Notes: generated from the sequence alone by a model not told the origin. A DNA stretch of 64,000 nt from Ctenosaura bakeri (GCA_948474755.1 CAOLHI010000395.1:124001-188000), one strand, 5' to 3'. Shown: positions 34,407 through 47,029, counted from the stretch's first letter. Numbers and translations: made by a program.

Positions 34407-36139
34407 CCTCTATCTGGTACTCCTTGTCTAATGAATTGTAGAGAATGTGGAAGTTCATATCCTTTTGTGACATTTTTCCCAACTATGGATTTCATTCTCT
34501 AAATCTCTATCAAGTGCTGTCTTAATCTTCTTTTTAAGTGTTTGTGTGTTCTTTTTCTCCAACATATTTTAATTCTTGGATAAAAACAAATCTGGTATTG
34601 TTTTGCTTAAAGAGATTAAAGTAAAGATAAAAACCCATGTGAAGAAGTAAGTAAAAACATGCAAAAAATGATAGCAAAAGTGCAATTAAACAATCTATGG
34701 AAGTGAAACCATTTAAAAACAAATCCATTACGAAGACATAAAGTGAGAAACTAATAGAACCACACACCATTAAAAGCCTTTGTAATCAAGTTCCTAAAAG
34801 CTTTCTGGAACAGAAAAAGTTTTTGTTTCCTGATTGTTTTGTTTGGAGGGTTGGAGTTCCTCCACAGGAGTAATGCAGACTCATTAGATGGTTAAAGAGT
34901 TCAATGTTTTCTTTCCCATCAAAGCCACAAGCTAACTCTTTTAGCATTATCAGATGCCTAAAACAAACCCAGGGTGGGCTTTCTAGACTTAGACTGGGAC
35001 ATTCCAACATGCCTGCCCTGGATCAAGCAATGGTCACAAACATTTCAGTGATGGAAGGACAGTGAGGGTTGAACCATCCTAGCCTCCTTTGGGTAAATTC
35101 CCAAATCTGGGAGCAGTAACTGAAAAGATCCATCCCTGTGTTTCCATCAGATGTACCTGTGAAGGTAGTGAGACCAAGAGAATATCTCCTTTGATATTCT
35201 GAAAGCTTGGACAGGCTTATACAGGAAGATACAACCCTTTGGATAGGAAATTAAAGTTGCTCAGGTACACACGCACAAAACACAGTGTTCTCTGTTGCAT
35301 GGTATTTATGCATCCAGGTGTGCAGCAAGAGCCAGGTGTTTACAAGGCAAAGGCATTTGTCCTGAACTGATGCTGAGTTACAGCACCTGGCTAAGGAATA
35401 GAAAAGCGTTTCAGTCAGTTTAGAACTTCAGAGCATGCAAGCTTTTTGCCCAGAGAGACCATCTATCTTTGCCCATTACCTTAAAACCATGTTACCTTGT
35501 TACCCAATCAATAAAGCCAACTTTAGACTCAATATGGACTTCCTGTCAACATCAGCTCCAATGCTTGCTAACCCTTGCCATGTGCCCAGTCCAGTTGCAC
35601 CCCTGGAAAGGTACCAATTTCATCAATGCCAGTTCCCTTCAGATCATGCCCAAGCTTACTGGTTCCTTTTCATTACCTAGAGATGTAAAAGGACGCTGGG
35701 AGTAGGCAGGGCTGGAAAAACTTGGGGGAAAAGCTGAGTTTTTTTCTGCCTTTCCCAAAATCTTCTCTTTTTTTTAAAAAAAGATTGTGGAATATTTTAA
35801 TTTAGAATAAGTAATAAAAGGGTTAAAGCAAGGTGTGTTTAGTGACCCCAAGTCACTTTTAAATCTTTGTAAGAGGAAGAATTTAATAGAAGACTATGTA
35901 TGGCTTCAGAACATTAATACACCTCAGCTGGGTTTCCTTTCCCTTTCTGAATTTCCTGTTCTTTTTATGTGGATGAGTGTATGTTGTTCACTTTACCCTC
36001 TGGAGAACTAGTGGAGGCAAAATTATTTTCTCTGGTTTATTAATGTTGTCCTCTTCTTCTGTTTTTCTGGGCAGAGGAGTTTCTTCCCATCCAAGTGGCA
36101 AAGTGAAAGAGGTGAACAGTTAATGGCACTGTTCCCACT
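32666..36139. other. Long repeat-poor stretch without a recognised gene
   Basis: About 3.4 kb. It contains a CTAT/CTGT microsatellite at 34,367-34,414 and a short A-rich run near 33,455. The 126-codon frame at 32,768-33,148 has no domain. I see no exon and no recognisable mobile element. Confidence 0.4.
34367..34414. repeat. (CTAT)n/(CTGT)n microsatellite
   Basis: CTAT units with an internal block of CTGT units, followed by CTACCTCTATCT. Confidence 0.9.
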
Positions 36140-37650
36140 GAATTGTGTACTACACAACACACATCATTTGATGTGGCAGTGAAGGAGGTTTGCAGGCAGG
36201 ATGTGTGGGCTGAATTGGAGAAATGTGACATCAGGTCAGCATTTCACCTTTTTTTAGACTTTGAGCTGCTGGGCTTCTCAAATGATGACATGTTTTATAT
36301 GGATCAGGCCTTTCTTATGGGCTGCTGAGTGTCATGGGCAGAGTTTGTGAAGTTCAGTACTTTCCTCAAATGGGCAGTTAGGATGAAGACAAGGCAAAGA
36401 GGGGTGAGACATTTTTTGCATTTTTTTTTCTTCATTTGGCAGTTTGAAATCAGACAATGTGCTTTCCTTTTGTCCAAGTTTTGTTCCTTGGCAGAGGAGC
36501 TGGGAGTTCTGCTGGCTCACGAAAAGACTGAAGGTCCTGCATACTAGTTGGTATTTTTAGGTATCAAAATCAATACAGTAAATCAACTTTGTAGATCACC
36601 CATAGAAAAATGGCAAGATATGAAGGAGAGAGTTTCTGCTTTTCTCAACCTGAAGAAAGCTACACAGGGAATTGCAGGAGCTCATTGGTCACTTAAGTTT
36701 TTGTTCCTGTGTGGCTACTGGTGAGGCTTTCTTCAGATGTCTCTGTGATACCATAGTTGATGCTAGCACACTACATCACAAAAGGATCACAAAAGGATCA
36801 CAAAAGGGAACAGGAAGGATTTTTGAGTACGGCAGCAATTTCTCAATATTTTCAATGGGATATCCTTTTGATGTGAAGAGATGAAACTTATGGATGCCCT
36901 ACAGGTATCTTCAGATGCTGCAGAGTCAGTGGGCTTCAGAGCTTATTTTGGGGGATGTTGTGCCCATGTTTGGTGATTGTGTAGAGGCTGGCTTTCCAGC
37001 TGATCTTCCACTTTTGGAGATTTTCCTGATCTTGGTTGCTGGCTGTTCATTTCTGGTGTGAAAACATGGGCACAGTGCAGGTCATTAATGACTTGTCATC
37101 CAAGACCATTTCCACACTTCATTGTTATAGTGCTATTATTCCACTTTCAACATCCTGTGGAATTCTGGGGTTTGTAGTTTACTGAGGCCAAAGAGCTCTT
37201 TGGCAGAGAATTCTAAATGTCCCTTCCCAAACTGAAAAGCCCAGGATTCCACAGGATGTTGAAAGTGGAATAATTGCACAATAACAGTGTAGTGTGGAAA
37301 TGGCCATAGTCTCCCAGAGTTAATGAAGTTGGTTGGGGCATTTACTCTACAGTGTCTGCAATACAATATTCTTTCCCATGTGGCTAGGGTGGACAGTGGC
37401 ATAGCCAATGTTGTCTCCTGCATACAGATTGAGTGCTTGAGACAGCTGGCACTGGACACAGCTGCCATGCTGCACCCAATGCCAATAGGCCTATGGATGT
37501 TTGGAAGGGTGAGACAACGAAGGCCGTTAGCTTATGCTTAGCTTCTAGCACCAGAAAGAGTTATATCTGGGCAGTAAAGGAATTTTCTGAGTTTAGAGTG
37601 TGGGAGGGTTTGGGTGATGATGCTTGCAGCACAAGCATCATATAAATATA
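36140..37650 (+). pseudogene. DIRS-like tyrosine-recombinase retrotransposon relic (RT, RNase H, start of recombinase)
   Basis: A decayed polyprotein is read in pieces across shifting frames. The reverse-transcriptase core KCDIRSAFHLF (36,221-36,253) carries the first catalytic aspartate. It is followed by MGC with SWAEFVKFSTFLKWAVR, then QCAFLL..LAHEKTEGPA (to about 36,540) and VFLGIKIN (36,552-36,575). An RNase H-like piece SSDAAESVGFRAYF lies at 36,908-36,949. Beyond the MITE at 37,104-37,305 the frame resumes with LQCLQYNILSHVARVDSGI (about 37,350-37,406). The segment ASSTRKSYIWAVKEFSEF (about 37,540-37,590) looks like the start of the tyrosine-recombinase domain. The order RT, RNase H, recombinase is that of DIRS elements and not of Gypsy or LINE. 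The second catalytic box (the YLDD region) is not recognisable, part of the segment after the first aspartate is missing, and stops interrupt the frame. The element is inactive. Upstream gag-like and downstream recombinase catalytic regions were not found. Confidence 0.82.
37104..37305 (-). mobile_element. Palindromic MITE, subfamily A, inside the DIRS relic
   Basis: Left end GACCATTTCCACACTTCAT, right end GTGTAGTGTGGAAATGGCC, with GTTTGTAGTTTACTGAGGCC showing minus orientation. The flanks are DIRS sequence: coding-like residues stop at 37,103 and resume after 37,305. Therefore it inserted after the retroelement. Confidence 0.92.
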
Positions 37651-38851
37651 TGACTGTAGATTCACATTATGTGATCATGATAGTGGATGTCAGCCCAAAT
37701 AATTCAGTTTTGGAAAATGTTGAGAGAAATTTAGATAATAAGTTGGATAATCCTACATTAGGATCATTCACTTTCTTTTTTTTAGTTAGTGTCCTTCATA
37801 TACACAAGACATATTGGCTGAGGTCCTACATTACTTTCATAATGTAGATCTCCACCAGTGTAGTTACTTTACTCAACTCTTACATTAAATACCAACAAGT
37901 GTAATGTGTGGAGATCAGTGTACAAAGGCAATGCATATAGGCACAGCATATTCATCTTCTACTCTGTGTACTTTAATGCATGTGAAACAGTTCCTCATGC
38001 ACAATTCTGTTTATACCACCATTAGCTGGATATGACCACTGTGTATTATTCAGAAAAGTCACTCTACCTGCAAAGTTTATTTTACGCCTGAGTATCTCAC
38101 TAATAGGATGCCAGCTACTGTGTGTCAGTAAACCTGGATTGACCATGGAATATTCACTTAAAAGGTAGCTGCTACTGGTCTTCAATCTCTGGTAAATAAA
38201 ATTATATTTCTCAGTCAATGATTGTCTCATTCACACATTTAGGGCTTTCTCAGGTGTACAACAACACCACCAAAAGTAGCACTAGGAGTCAGTCTTATGA
38301 ACTGAGACCAAAACTCCTCTAAAAATTGGTTGAGATCTTGTGGGAGAATGTAAAGCTCTGCCAGGCACAGATACATCTCTTCATTCTCACACATTCAATC
38401 TACCTGTGTGTATGTTGGGCACATCCTATGGCTATTCAATGACCAAGAACAACAAGTAGCAAATCAAGGGTTGGCCATACAGCTGCTGGTTGCACTCCTG
38501 ACATCAGCTGCAGAAAGATGATGTCATCCATCTTGGTCATCAGGGGACCATGGGGAGGTCCAAGAGAATGCCAATTCTTTCCTGTAGCTGGTCTAGTTGT
38601 TTGATGCCTGGTACCCTCTCCTTCCCAGCTACTGAAATGAAGTGTGTATGTGTGTGTTGAGGGGGTTTCAATATGCTAATAGGTAGGTAGTTCAAGAAAA
38701 GAGTAGTGAAAGATGAAAGCGGTGAAATCTTTAGTTCTCTATGGCCAAAAAAGTTAAGTGTAAGTTGCAGTGTCTCTAACCAGAATGCAAGCTAACATTT
38801 CATGGTAGATGTGGAGGCTTCAGCTTGAGTCTACCTTAGCAAGGTTAAGGA

Positions 38852-38876
38852 AGTGTGTGTGTGTGTGTGTGTGTGT
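38852..38876. repeat. (GT)n microsatellite
   Basis: Twelve uninterrupted GT dinucleotides. Confidence 0.95.
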
Positions 38877-39623
38877 AAAAGACTGAGGAAAATTCTCTGG
38901 AGGGTTCTACATATCTTTACAAAGAGTCAAGCCTGACCCATTATCAGGAGAGTGTTCATTGCTAGAGGGGAATCTTGTCTGTCTGCCACTGTTCCTTTTT
39001 GCAGATTGCACACTTTCTACCCAAGTCATGCACAGAAGCATATGGCTGTATGTTTCCCCCCCCTTTTGTTCTTTCCTGAAACCTTTCTCAAGAAGGATGT
39101 TGATGGTTTACAGTTGTTTACAAGACTGTCTGGTAGGATGCTTTTTTTCCCTTGAATAGCAGAAGGTCTTGTCACCTAAAAGAAATCTGTCATTCATGGC
39201 ATCGCTTTTAGTGAGTTCTAGGAATGACAGGGTTCATCCTCAGATCATCAGGAAGAAAGAAAAAACCCCAAACATCTGCTTCATCTGAGACAGAGAGAGA
39301 ATGGACAGCTGATGATGACAGATTTGGATCTGAGTGATAATCAGGCAGTGCCTTGTGGCTAGTTCTTGTATCTGAGAAAAAAAGAAAGTTGTTGAGGACT
39401 AAAACACAATAGTAGATTCATAAGCAGCACTGAAGAAGCAGGACAAATCTTTGGAGAGATCTCCAGGTCTTTGCTTCTCCTCTGTCCTAATTATACTGGT
39501 TGCCCTCAGTAGATAGGAGATCTATATATGAGTCTATGGAGGAAGAAAGACTCATAAGATCTATTCGAAGTCAACATAAAATGGTTCCCTTTTATTTGTA
39601 GGTTTGTATTGTATTTGTAAATA

Positions 39624-39645
39624 GACACACACACACACACACACA
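39624..39645. repeat. (AC)n microsatellite
   Basis: About eleven AC dinucleotides. Confidence 0.95.
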
Positions 39646-40539
39646 GAAATATGACATTGCTAAGAACATTAGAGCCACCACTCACCATATAAACTACATA
39701 TATATAGCTGGTGGGGGCTCTGACATTTTTGGCAATGTCACTCTCAGATTCTTCTTTGTTCATAATTGGGCATCCATGTGCAAGTTTGTGTTGCCTTCTC
39801 TATTTACTTGGGCAGGATTTCTAATTTCCAAGGAAAGCCTTCTCACATTTGGTAGTTTCCTTGATATTGGTTGAGATCCTGTATTGCAAAATGCAGCATA
39901 AAAGTTGTACAGGCAGAATTATGCCATTTCTCTCCTCTCAATGCCTCCTGTAGTCTCTGTGTGGTGACTAGAGCCCTTCCTCCCATTGGATTTTTGGTGG
40001 CTGGTGGAGAGAGAGCCAGACAAAGACGCCATGAGAGCATTCACCAAGATCTACCAGGTCCTTTGGAGTTCCTAGCAGCTGATGCGTTCATTTTGCATGT
40101 GGGGATAGAGGGAGACAGATGCGTCTTCAGTCTCCACTGCAACAGAATGACTGTGTGTGCATTTTTGTGAGGATGTTGTAGTGAATCAATGAGTGCTGAG
40201 GTGTTTTTGGTTGTTGCAGAGGGAGGAAGAGAATACCAACCTCTGAAATATTGTTGACACATGAAAGTATACATCCAAGACAAACCACAGGCATATTTTT
40301 AATGTTCACTTGCTTTTGTCACCAACCAGATGCTAATAGGTCCTTGCTTGTTATGCATGCTGGCATCTTCTTAGCTTTGATAGGAACATTCCTGATCTGA
40401 AATAGGCACCCCAGCTAAGAAACTCTTGTTGGAGGTGGGGTTCTTTTCTAACAAGTGCTCTGTAGAGATAAATGTTCTTACTCCCATTGCTTTGTCACCA
40501 GGGACTCACGCGCTAAACACTACACACCTTTATGTTCAT

Positions 40540-41200
40540 TAAAAGGATTTAAAAGTTTAACATCTACTGCGTGCTTGGTTCATGCCACAGAATAACAGGT
40601 GGTCTAATTTAAACAAAAGGAGGGGGGAACTTGTTATGATAATTTGCATTCATGTGGGCATAAATTAGTAGTGATTCATTTACAAAACTGCTCTGGAAAC
40701 CGTAGCCTGCCTTATTGGAGGACTTTATGGCTTCCTCTCGATTCCATTTGTAAGGTGTAATTGTTTGTAAACTTATTATAATTGCTTGCAAGGTTATCAG
40801 CCGACTAAAATGGCAGTTTTATTAGACAGCAATCTGCCTGTAAAAGTCATTCCTGCTGTTATTGTGAAAAGGTAACCGAAAATACTTCCCCTCGCCTTTC
40901 TCTCCCTGCATTTAAGTTGCCTGGTCCTACTCAGTGAGCAATTATGAGCGGAGCATCATTTCAAGATAGCACACATAATTGTCATGATTTTCCAAAATGC
41001 CTCCTCATAAATGTTCCCAATGTAGGGGAGACTAATCTTCCTAATTTGGTTTATTTATGGAGTGTGGCTTCTTCCTTTCCTCTCGCCTCTCAGGTACTCA
41101 TGTGCTTTACAACCAATTGAATTAGAAGTCTGCATAACAAACAACAGGCAGTGCTCCACAGCCATCGCTCTTGTAACTAAATCAGCACAATTAATGGGAA
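40540..41200. other. Repeat-free block, candidate conserved noncoding DNA
   Basis: About 660 bases with no mobile element. It has an octamer word ATTTGCAT (40,642-40,649), repeated TAATTG homeodomain words (40,758-40,763 and 40,779-40,784) and scattered CpGs. There is no usable open frame. The composition resembles vertebrate developmental enhancers, but conservation is inferred and not tested. Confidence 0.35.
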
Positions 41201-41489
41201 TTTTGCCTTTAGGGTGGTCAGTGTAGAGTTAACAAGGTGGTGTTCAAGCCATGAAAAAATGAACAGAATCAATAGGAACCTTTTTTAAAAAACAAATGCT
41301 AGAAGACATTGTTAACAAATGGGTACTCAAGTAGACCAAAGGCTGTTCCTGAAGTCTCTTCCTGGACAATATGTATGCATTCAATATTGAAATCCAATAA
41401 TCTAGTTTTGTTCCGTCTGAGGATCTACCTGTTTGCCTAGTAAGCGAGGCCCTAGACTTCTGCCCCCAAATTCCTGCTCCAATGATTTG

Positions 41490-41732
41490 TTGATTAATTA
41501 ATTAATTAATTAATTTGTATCCCGCCTCTCCATATGGATCGAGGCGGCGAACAACTTACAAATAGCATGTATTTCGAAACATTTCTATACATGCCCCCAA
41601 CAAGCTGGGTACTCATTTTACCGACCTGCGAAAGGATGGAAGGCTGAGTCAACCTTGGAGCCGGGCAGGATCAAACTCACAACCTTGTGGCTTGCAGTAC
41701 TCGCATTTAACCACTGTGCCACCAGGTCTCCC
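41490..41732 (-). mobile_element. Sauria-type SINE with L2-like tail, short form
   Basis: On the minus strand the tRNA head is GGTGGCACAGTGGTTAAATG (A-box region) with GAGTTTGATCCTGCC (B-box region). The body CGGTAAAATGAGTACCCAGC with TTGTTGGGGGCA follows. The 3-prime end is TCGATCCATATGGAGAGGCG with GGATACAAATTAATTAATTA. The plus-strand (ATTA)n at 41,492-41,515 is the tail. It lacks the CCGCTTAGAGAG segment present in the 59.2 kb copy. Confidence 0.88.
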
Positions 41733-41796
41733 TTGATTGATTCTTACCCACTTCCCAAAACTGCAATTCAAGACAGCTTATAACAAGATTAATATA

Positions 41797-41926
41797 GCCA
41801 GAGGAGGGTGACAAGGATGGTAAAAAAATCTAGAAATTGAGACCTATGAGGAATAGTTGAGGGAGCTGGCACTGTCTAGCCTGGAGAAGGGGAGGTTGAA
41901 AGGTGATAGGATTGTTCTGGCCCAAC
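41797..41926 (+). mobile_element. CR1 relic fragment
   Basis: Diverged match to the CR1 C-terminal coding region: AGAGGAGGGTGACAAGGATG, CCTATGAGGAATAGTTGAGG and TAGCCTGGAGAAGGGGAGG. It carries stops in the expected frame and lacks the 3-prime end. Confidence 0.7.
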
Positions 41927-42005
41927 ATACACTGTTTTTAAGCATCCAGCCGTTCTGAAAAAAATGGAATATGAAATTTCTGCGAGAATTAAATAACAGG
42001 ACTTA

Positions 42006-42207
42006 GGGCCATACTACCCTTCACTGTTATAGTGCAACTATTCCACTTTCAACATCCTGTGGAATTCTGGGGTTTGTAGTTTACCAAAACCAAAGCACTC
42101 TCTGGCTGAGAATTCCAAAGTCCCCTCCCTGAACTGCAAACCCCAGGATTCCACAGAATGTTGACACAGGAATAATAGCACTATAACAATGTGGTGCAGA
42201 AAGGCCC
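42006..42207 (-). mobile_element. Palindromic MITE, subfamily A
   Basis: Left end GGGCCATACTACCCTTCACT, right end GTGGTGCAGAAAGGCCC. GTTTGTAGTTTACCAAAACC shows minus orientation. Preceded by TTA and followed by TAA, so a TA-containing target is likely but the duplication is not exact. Confidence 0.9.
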
Positions 42208-43566
42208 TAAAAGGGAAATGCAGAAATGGTGGGATGAGTAGAAGGATGAGATAAAATGCACCGTTCGGTAGTATCAAAAGGTGCTAAAACTAAGGAGACC
42301 AAGCAGATGAGAGAAGATGAAAACCAATCAAACATGCAAACAAAAAGTCAGGCCTGTTCAATTGATAACTGAAAACTGAACTATACACAACACATTTACA
42401 GTCACAACTTTGGACAGTATAACATGATAGGAATGCTCTGTAGGGCAGAAAAAAGGTTGTCGTCTTTTGTTTGCAACCCCACTTGACAACCCTCTCCTAC
42501 CTCCTCCAAACTGGGTTCTAGAAACTACTGAGTACCCCAGGTTATGACTATTGCAAAGAAAACAATATTAGTAACTGTGAACAGAACATTTTAAAGACCA
42601 CTGCTGTCTATATGTGGACTGGCAGGAATCCAAAAGTTGAGCTGATCTCTTAGTAGCACTGGGTATCACAAGAACGTACCCACCATCCAATCCCCTGAAA
42701 CTCATATCCCCTCCATCTGGTGATTTGCAGAACTCTATAAATGTTTCTTATATTACGAACAGTAATGGAATACAGCTTGCATCTTATCATTTTATTCATT
42801 CAATAAATATATAGTATCTCAAATAGCTTTCCTTTTCTGGGTACATGGCATTTTACTGCTCTTGAATATTCATCAAGGTTATGCCAGGAATTCCAATTCA
42901 GAGCAATTTCCTCCTCGTTTTTATTGCTTTTGCAAGTGACTCACATCCTATTTGGAAAGAAATCATGTAGAATGAGGGCAAGTATGCTTGTTTCTCTGTG
43001 ACTGTCATGCGTCATCTCCTTTGTGTTTGAGGACCGACCCTGCTGTTAGGCAATGGGCAACAGTGGCCTTAGGTGACAGATAGTGGGGTTAAAGAAGCTG
43101 TGTCTCTGTCCAGCCATTATCCACAGTTGGAGGGCAGGGGAATGCCACCTTGTTCTGCACACCATAAGCAAGGAGTGGAATGAATGTGTCTCCAGGTGTT
43201 GAATTACTGATCTCAGCATCCCCCAGCATTTATTAAGTTTCTAAGGATTCTGGGAGTTTTATTATTATTTCTTTATCATCAATTAAAATATTTATGTTCT
43301 TCCACTTATTGTGGCATCTTTCTCACCCTATTTGTTTAACACATCCTCAGAATGTATCATTCCGAAAGTTGGATAAGATTTGGAGGATGAAAATGTGGCA
43401 TGAAAATGTGAGGTAGACACATCAGTATGAGATGCAGAAGATTCCACAGGTCTAGTAGAAAATAGCAGAGACTTGGAAGGACGATGGAGGAAAGTCAAGG
43501 AAGTATGTGCAAAACAGGGTTACAGGTGAGCAGTAAGAAACCTAAATAATCACTGCAGAGGATTTA
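42208..43566. other. Unique sequence without a recognised gene
   Basis: AT-rich with short A runs. No open frame of note, no recognised mobile element and no splice-bounded segment stands out. Confidence 0.4.
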
Positions 43567-43766
43567 GGCCATTTCTGCCCTATACTGTTATAGTGCTATT
43601 ATTCCACTTTCAACCTCCTGTGGAATTCTGGGGTTTGTAGTTTCTGAGATCAAAAAGCTCTCTGGTTGAGAATTCTAAAGACCGTTCCCTGAACTGCAAA
43701 CCCCAGGATTCCATAGGATGTTGAAAGTGGAATGATAGCACTTTAACAGTGTAGGCAGAAAGGCCC
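43567..43766 (-). mobile_element. Palindromic MITE, subfamily A
   Basis: Left end GGCCATTTCTGCCCTATACT after TTA, right end GTGTAGGCAGAAAGGCC. GTTTGTAGTTTCTGAGATCA gives minus orientation. The right flank does not repeat TTA. Confidence 0.9.
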
Positions 43767-44837
43767 CCAGTAGAAAGAGCTTGTGGGTTTCACGAGATTG
43801 ATTACAGAGAAAATCCAACAATTGGTCCAATATTGTACCATGAACCCACCCCTGGAGTTCAGAGAAATTTCTACAAGGCACTTCCTCTCTTTCTCCATAC
43901 TTACCCAAGCATTCAGTTTTGGGATTTAATCTTTTGGATTAGTTGCATTCAATCATTGAATGTAGTTCACCATTTGATTATTATTGCAGCACTGTGAGCG
44001 ACAAGAACTTGAATAATATTGGATAGCACTTTACTATTTTGTGGCAAACAATACTACTGTTTAGTAGACAAGAGGAGAGGATTTGGTCAGGATATGATGC
44101 AGAAGAAAATATCTGCCAAACTCCACTTAAAATATTATGAATTCCCCACTGGAAAATGGTACAGTCCCAAGAGGGCTGTACTGAAAGTTTTCTTCTGCAC
44201 ATTTGAGCGAACTGTAATTTGTTTATAAGCTTCAGGAGAGAATTAAGAGATCGATATTTGGCTTGTTTTTGTTTAAGATGAAGTTGCTAGCAAGTAAATA
44301 TGCAGAGCAATGATACATTTGGGGGCATAAAAGGAAATGGATAGAAAATATAATGGCTCCCTCCTACACATATGACACTAAAATTTTGTGATCCTGTTTT
44401 AGTCACATTTTCTGAGAACACTTAAGATATGCGTCACAAAGCACAATTTCCTCTCCATATTGTATCCATCAAGGCAACCTTACGATAACCCTTGGAGACC
44501 TCTTGTGCAGAAGCTATACTTCCTTTGATAGATAAGCTACAAAGAGGAGTATTGGAGGGAAGAGCTCTCTTCTGTTTTCCCCTATTCTCACTACTACAGG
44601 AGCATAAGTGACATTCTACAATCTGAATAGAAGCAAAGAGGAAGGTTATGAAGATCTGAGGTTAGCAGGGAGGTGAATCCATTCCAGACGTTAATTTTAA
44701 TTTGGTAGGACCTGTCTATGGTGCTGGACCTTATCATCAAAATAGGTTCAGCCATTTGGACAACTTCTTTACATTTCAGACTAAAATTTGGGGTAAACTA
44801 GCTATCCCATTAAAAAAAATTTGGAGTAAACTAGCTG
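43767..44837. other. Unique sequence without a recognised gene
   Basis: Two overlapping chance frames near 44,000-44,230 on opposite strands. No mobile element was recognised before the CR1 start. Confidence 0.4.
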
Positions 44838-45361
44838 TCTCATCTGGAATATTATGTCCAGTTCTGGGCACCTCATTTCAAGAAGGATATTGACAAGCTG
44901 GAACGTGTCCAGAGGAGGGCGACCAAAATGGTGAAGGGTCTGGAAGCCATGAAGCCCTATGAGGAGCGGCTTAGGTAGCTGGGGATGTTTAGTCTGCAGA
45001 AGAGAAGGTTAAGAGAGGACATCATAGACACATTTAAATATTTGAAGGGATGTCATGTCGAGGAGGGAGCGGGCTTGTTTTCCACTGCTCCAGAGACTAG
45101 GACAAGGAGCAATGGATTCAAACTGTAGGAAAAGAGATTCCACTTAAACCTCAGGAAGAACTTCCTGATGGTCAGAGCTGTCTGGCAATGGAATCTGCTG
45201 CTGCTTCAATGGAGTGTGGTGGAGTCTCCTTCTTTGGAGGTTTTTAAGAGGCTGGGTGGCCATCTGTTGGGAGTGCTTTGATGTAGGTTTCTGCATGGCA
45301 GGGGATTGGACTGGATGGACCCTGGAGTCTCTTCCAACTCTATAATTCTATGACTTTATGA
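44838..45361 (+). mobile_element. CR1 LINE, 5-prime truncated and mutated
   Basis: Starts near TCATCTGGAATATTATGTCC, contains GAGCGGCTTAGGTAGCTGGG, where the frame is broken by a stop, and ends with TTCTATGACTTTATGA. The coding frame has at least two stops relative to the copy at 49.8 kb, so it is older or decaying faster. Confidence 0.9.
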
Positions 45362-45665
45362 CAGTAACATTAGCTGCCATTGTGTGAGTTGGATGTGTAG
45401 TTGTGTTAGAATCTCATTGCATGGGAGGGAGTAAGGATCACATGCAGATATCACTCCCTGGCAGTGCTAACTGGGAATGTTATTATCCTGTGGATTTTGC
45501 ATTCCACTGAGTGTTGCAACTTAGTTTGTCTCCCTGTACAAAATCCTGTGCCAAAATGAATGCAGAATGTGTCTCTTAGGACAAAATATGTTTATAAATA
45601 TCTGCTTTGATACCAAATAAATTTAGACATCCATATTTTCAGAAAGAATACGATAATTATCTCTA

Positions 45666-45787
45666 TTTGTTGTTGTGTGCCTTCAAGTCATTTCTGATTT
45701 ATGGCAACCCTAAGGTGAACCTAGAGGCTGAGAGTGTGTGATGTACCCAAGGTTGCCTAGTGGGTGTCCATGGCTAAGTGGGGAAAC
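45666..45787 (-). mobile_element. tRNA-derived SINE, truncated
   Basis: Tail GTTGTTGTGTGCCTTCAAGT, then TTATGGCAACCCTAAGGTGA and CCAAGGTTGCCTAGTGGGTG. The tRNA head is mostly missing. Confidence 0.75.
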
Positions 45788-45834
45788 AAAGGCATCAGCT
45801 GCAAAGATGCTAAGTTACACCTACTCTAAAAAAA

Positions 45835-45856
45835 AAGAGAGAGAGAGAGAGAGAGG
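45835..45856. repeat. (GA)n microsatellite
   Basis: GA repeats following an A run. Confidence 0.85.
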
Positions 45857-46753
45857 GAACAACACTTTTGTATGAAAGATTTTGCAAGGTTTTGCATTGT
45901 GCTTTTAGCTTTTATGGGGAAAAAGTTTTATAATATTTTATTAGGCAAAGGAAAAGCTAAACCAGAGGCACCTAAGATGGTATCTTTCTTATTCAATGCA
46001 TTAATGAGGAAAACACAGATATTAGATACCAGATATTAAATACAGATTAGAATGGTTAAAATAAGAGCAGGTTGAAGGTGAGGATTAATTTTGATATTCT
46101 GTGGGATATTTTTAATTGTGAATTTTATTACTACAATATTACAAGGTATATAGAAATCAGAGGTTTGAACAAGAACCAGTTCCATGCCATGGGGATAATG
46201 TTGTATTAATTCCTCAGCAGGGAACCCGTAATACAGGATGGATTTATTGCTATTTTTGTCTGATATGGTGTTTTAAAGCTCAGTAAGAAAAAAACTAAAA
46301 AAAGAGAGAAGAGGATAGGAATAAAATGCACATAGGAGTTAGAGAAATGCAACAAAACTGAGACCTTTTTCCTTTGTTAAATTATGAAAATAATTATCCA
46401 AATGTTTCATTAGATTTGACACATTCAGTGGGATAGCTTCTTAATTACCTCTTCCCTTTGCTTTAATCCTTCAGAACACTAGAACTTTACCATAATTTAT
46501 AATTTACAATATTTTGCAAAACCCACCAGCAGTCATCTCAGACCAGTCCTGGTTTAAGAAAATGGCAACATATTTTCTTCATAGAAAAGGATGGATCCCC
46601 CCACCCGCTTCCTTCTTATAACTTCCACAATCAATAATTTTTCATTTTTCAGTCGGGTTCTTAATCTTTTCTTTACGGGGGACTTTACTGGTAAGTATGA
46701 TTTGTTGTCAGGGACCACCAAGATTTAAACTGAAGATATAAATATTTAAATTT
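45857..46753. other. AT-rich unique sequence without a recognised gene
   Basis: No open frame, exon-like segment or recognised mobile element. Confidence 0.4.
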
Positions 46754-46804
<51 letters not shown>

Positions 46805-46806
46805 TA
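46754..46806. repeat. (TTTA)n microsatellite
   Basis: About thirteen TTTA units. It may be the tail of an unrecognised minus-strand retroposon. Confidence 0.9.
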
Positions 46807-46825
46807 TTAAAGGCTCCTGGAGACT

Positions 46826-47029
46826 GGGGACCTTTCCATCTACACCGTTATAGCACTATTATTCCAGTTTTAATATCCTGTGGAACTCTGGGATTTGTAG
46901 TTTACTGAGATCAAAAAGCTCTCTGGCTGAGAATTCCAAAATGTGCCCCCCCAAACTGCAAATCCCAGGATTCCATAGGATGTTGAAAGTAGAATAATAG
47001 CACTATAACAGTATAGTGTGGAAAGGCCC
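46826..47029 (-). mobile_element. Palindromic MITE, subfamily A
   Basis: Left end GGGGACCTTTCC, right end GTATAGTGTGGAAAGGCCC. GTTTGTAGTTTACTGAGATC gives minus orientation. The flanks give no clear duplication. Confidence 0.9.

Larger units (their letters stand above)
37651..40539. other. Unique sequence with microsatellites
   Basis: A (GT)n run at 38,852-38,876 and an (AC)n run at 39,624-39,645. Open frames such as 39,871-40,170 (99 codons) and its antisense partner have no domain. No exon was recognised. Confidence 0.4.
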
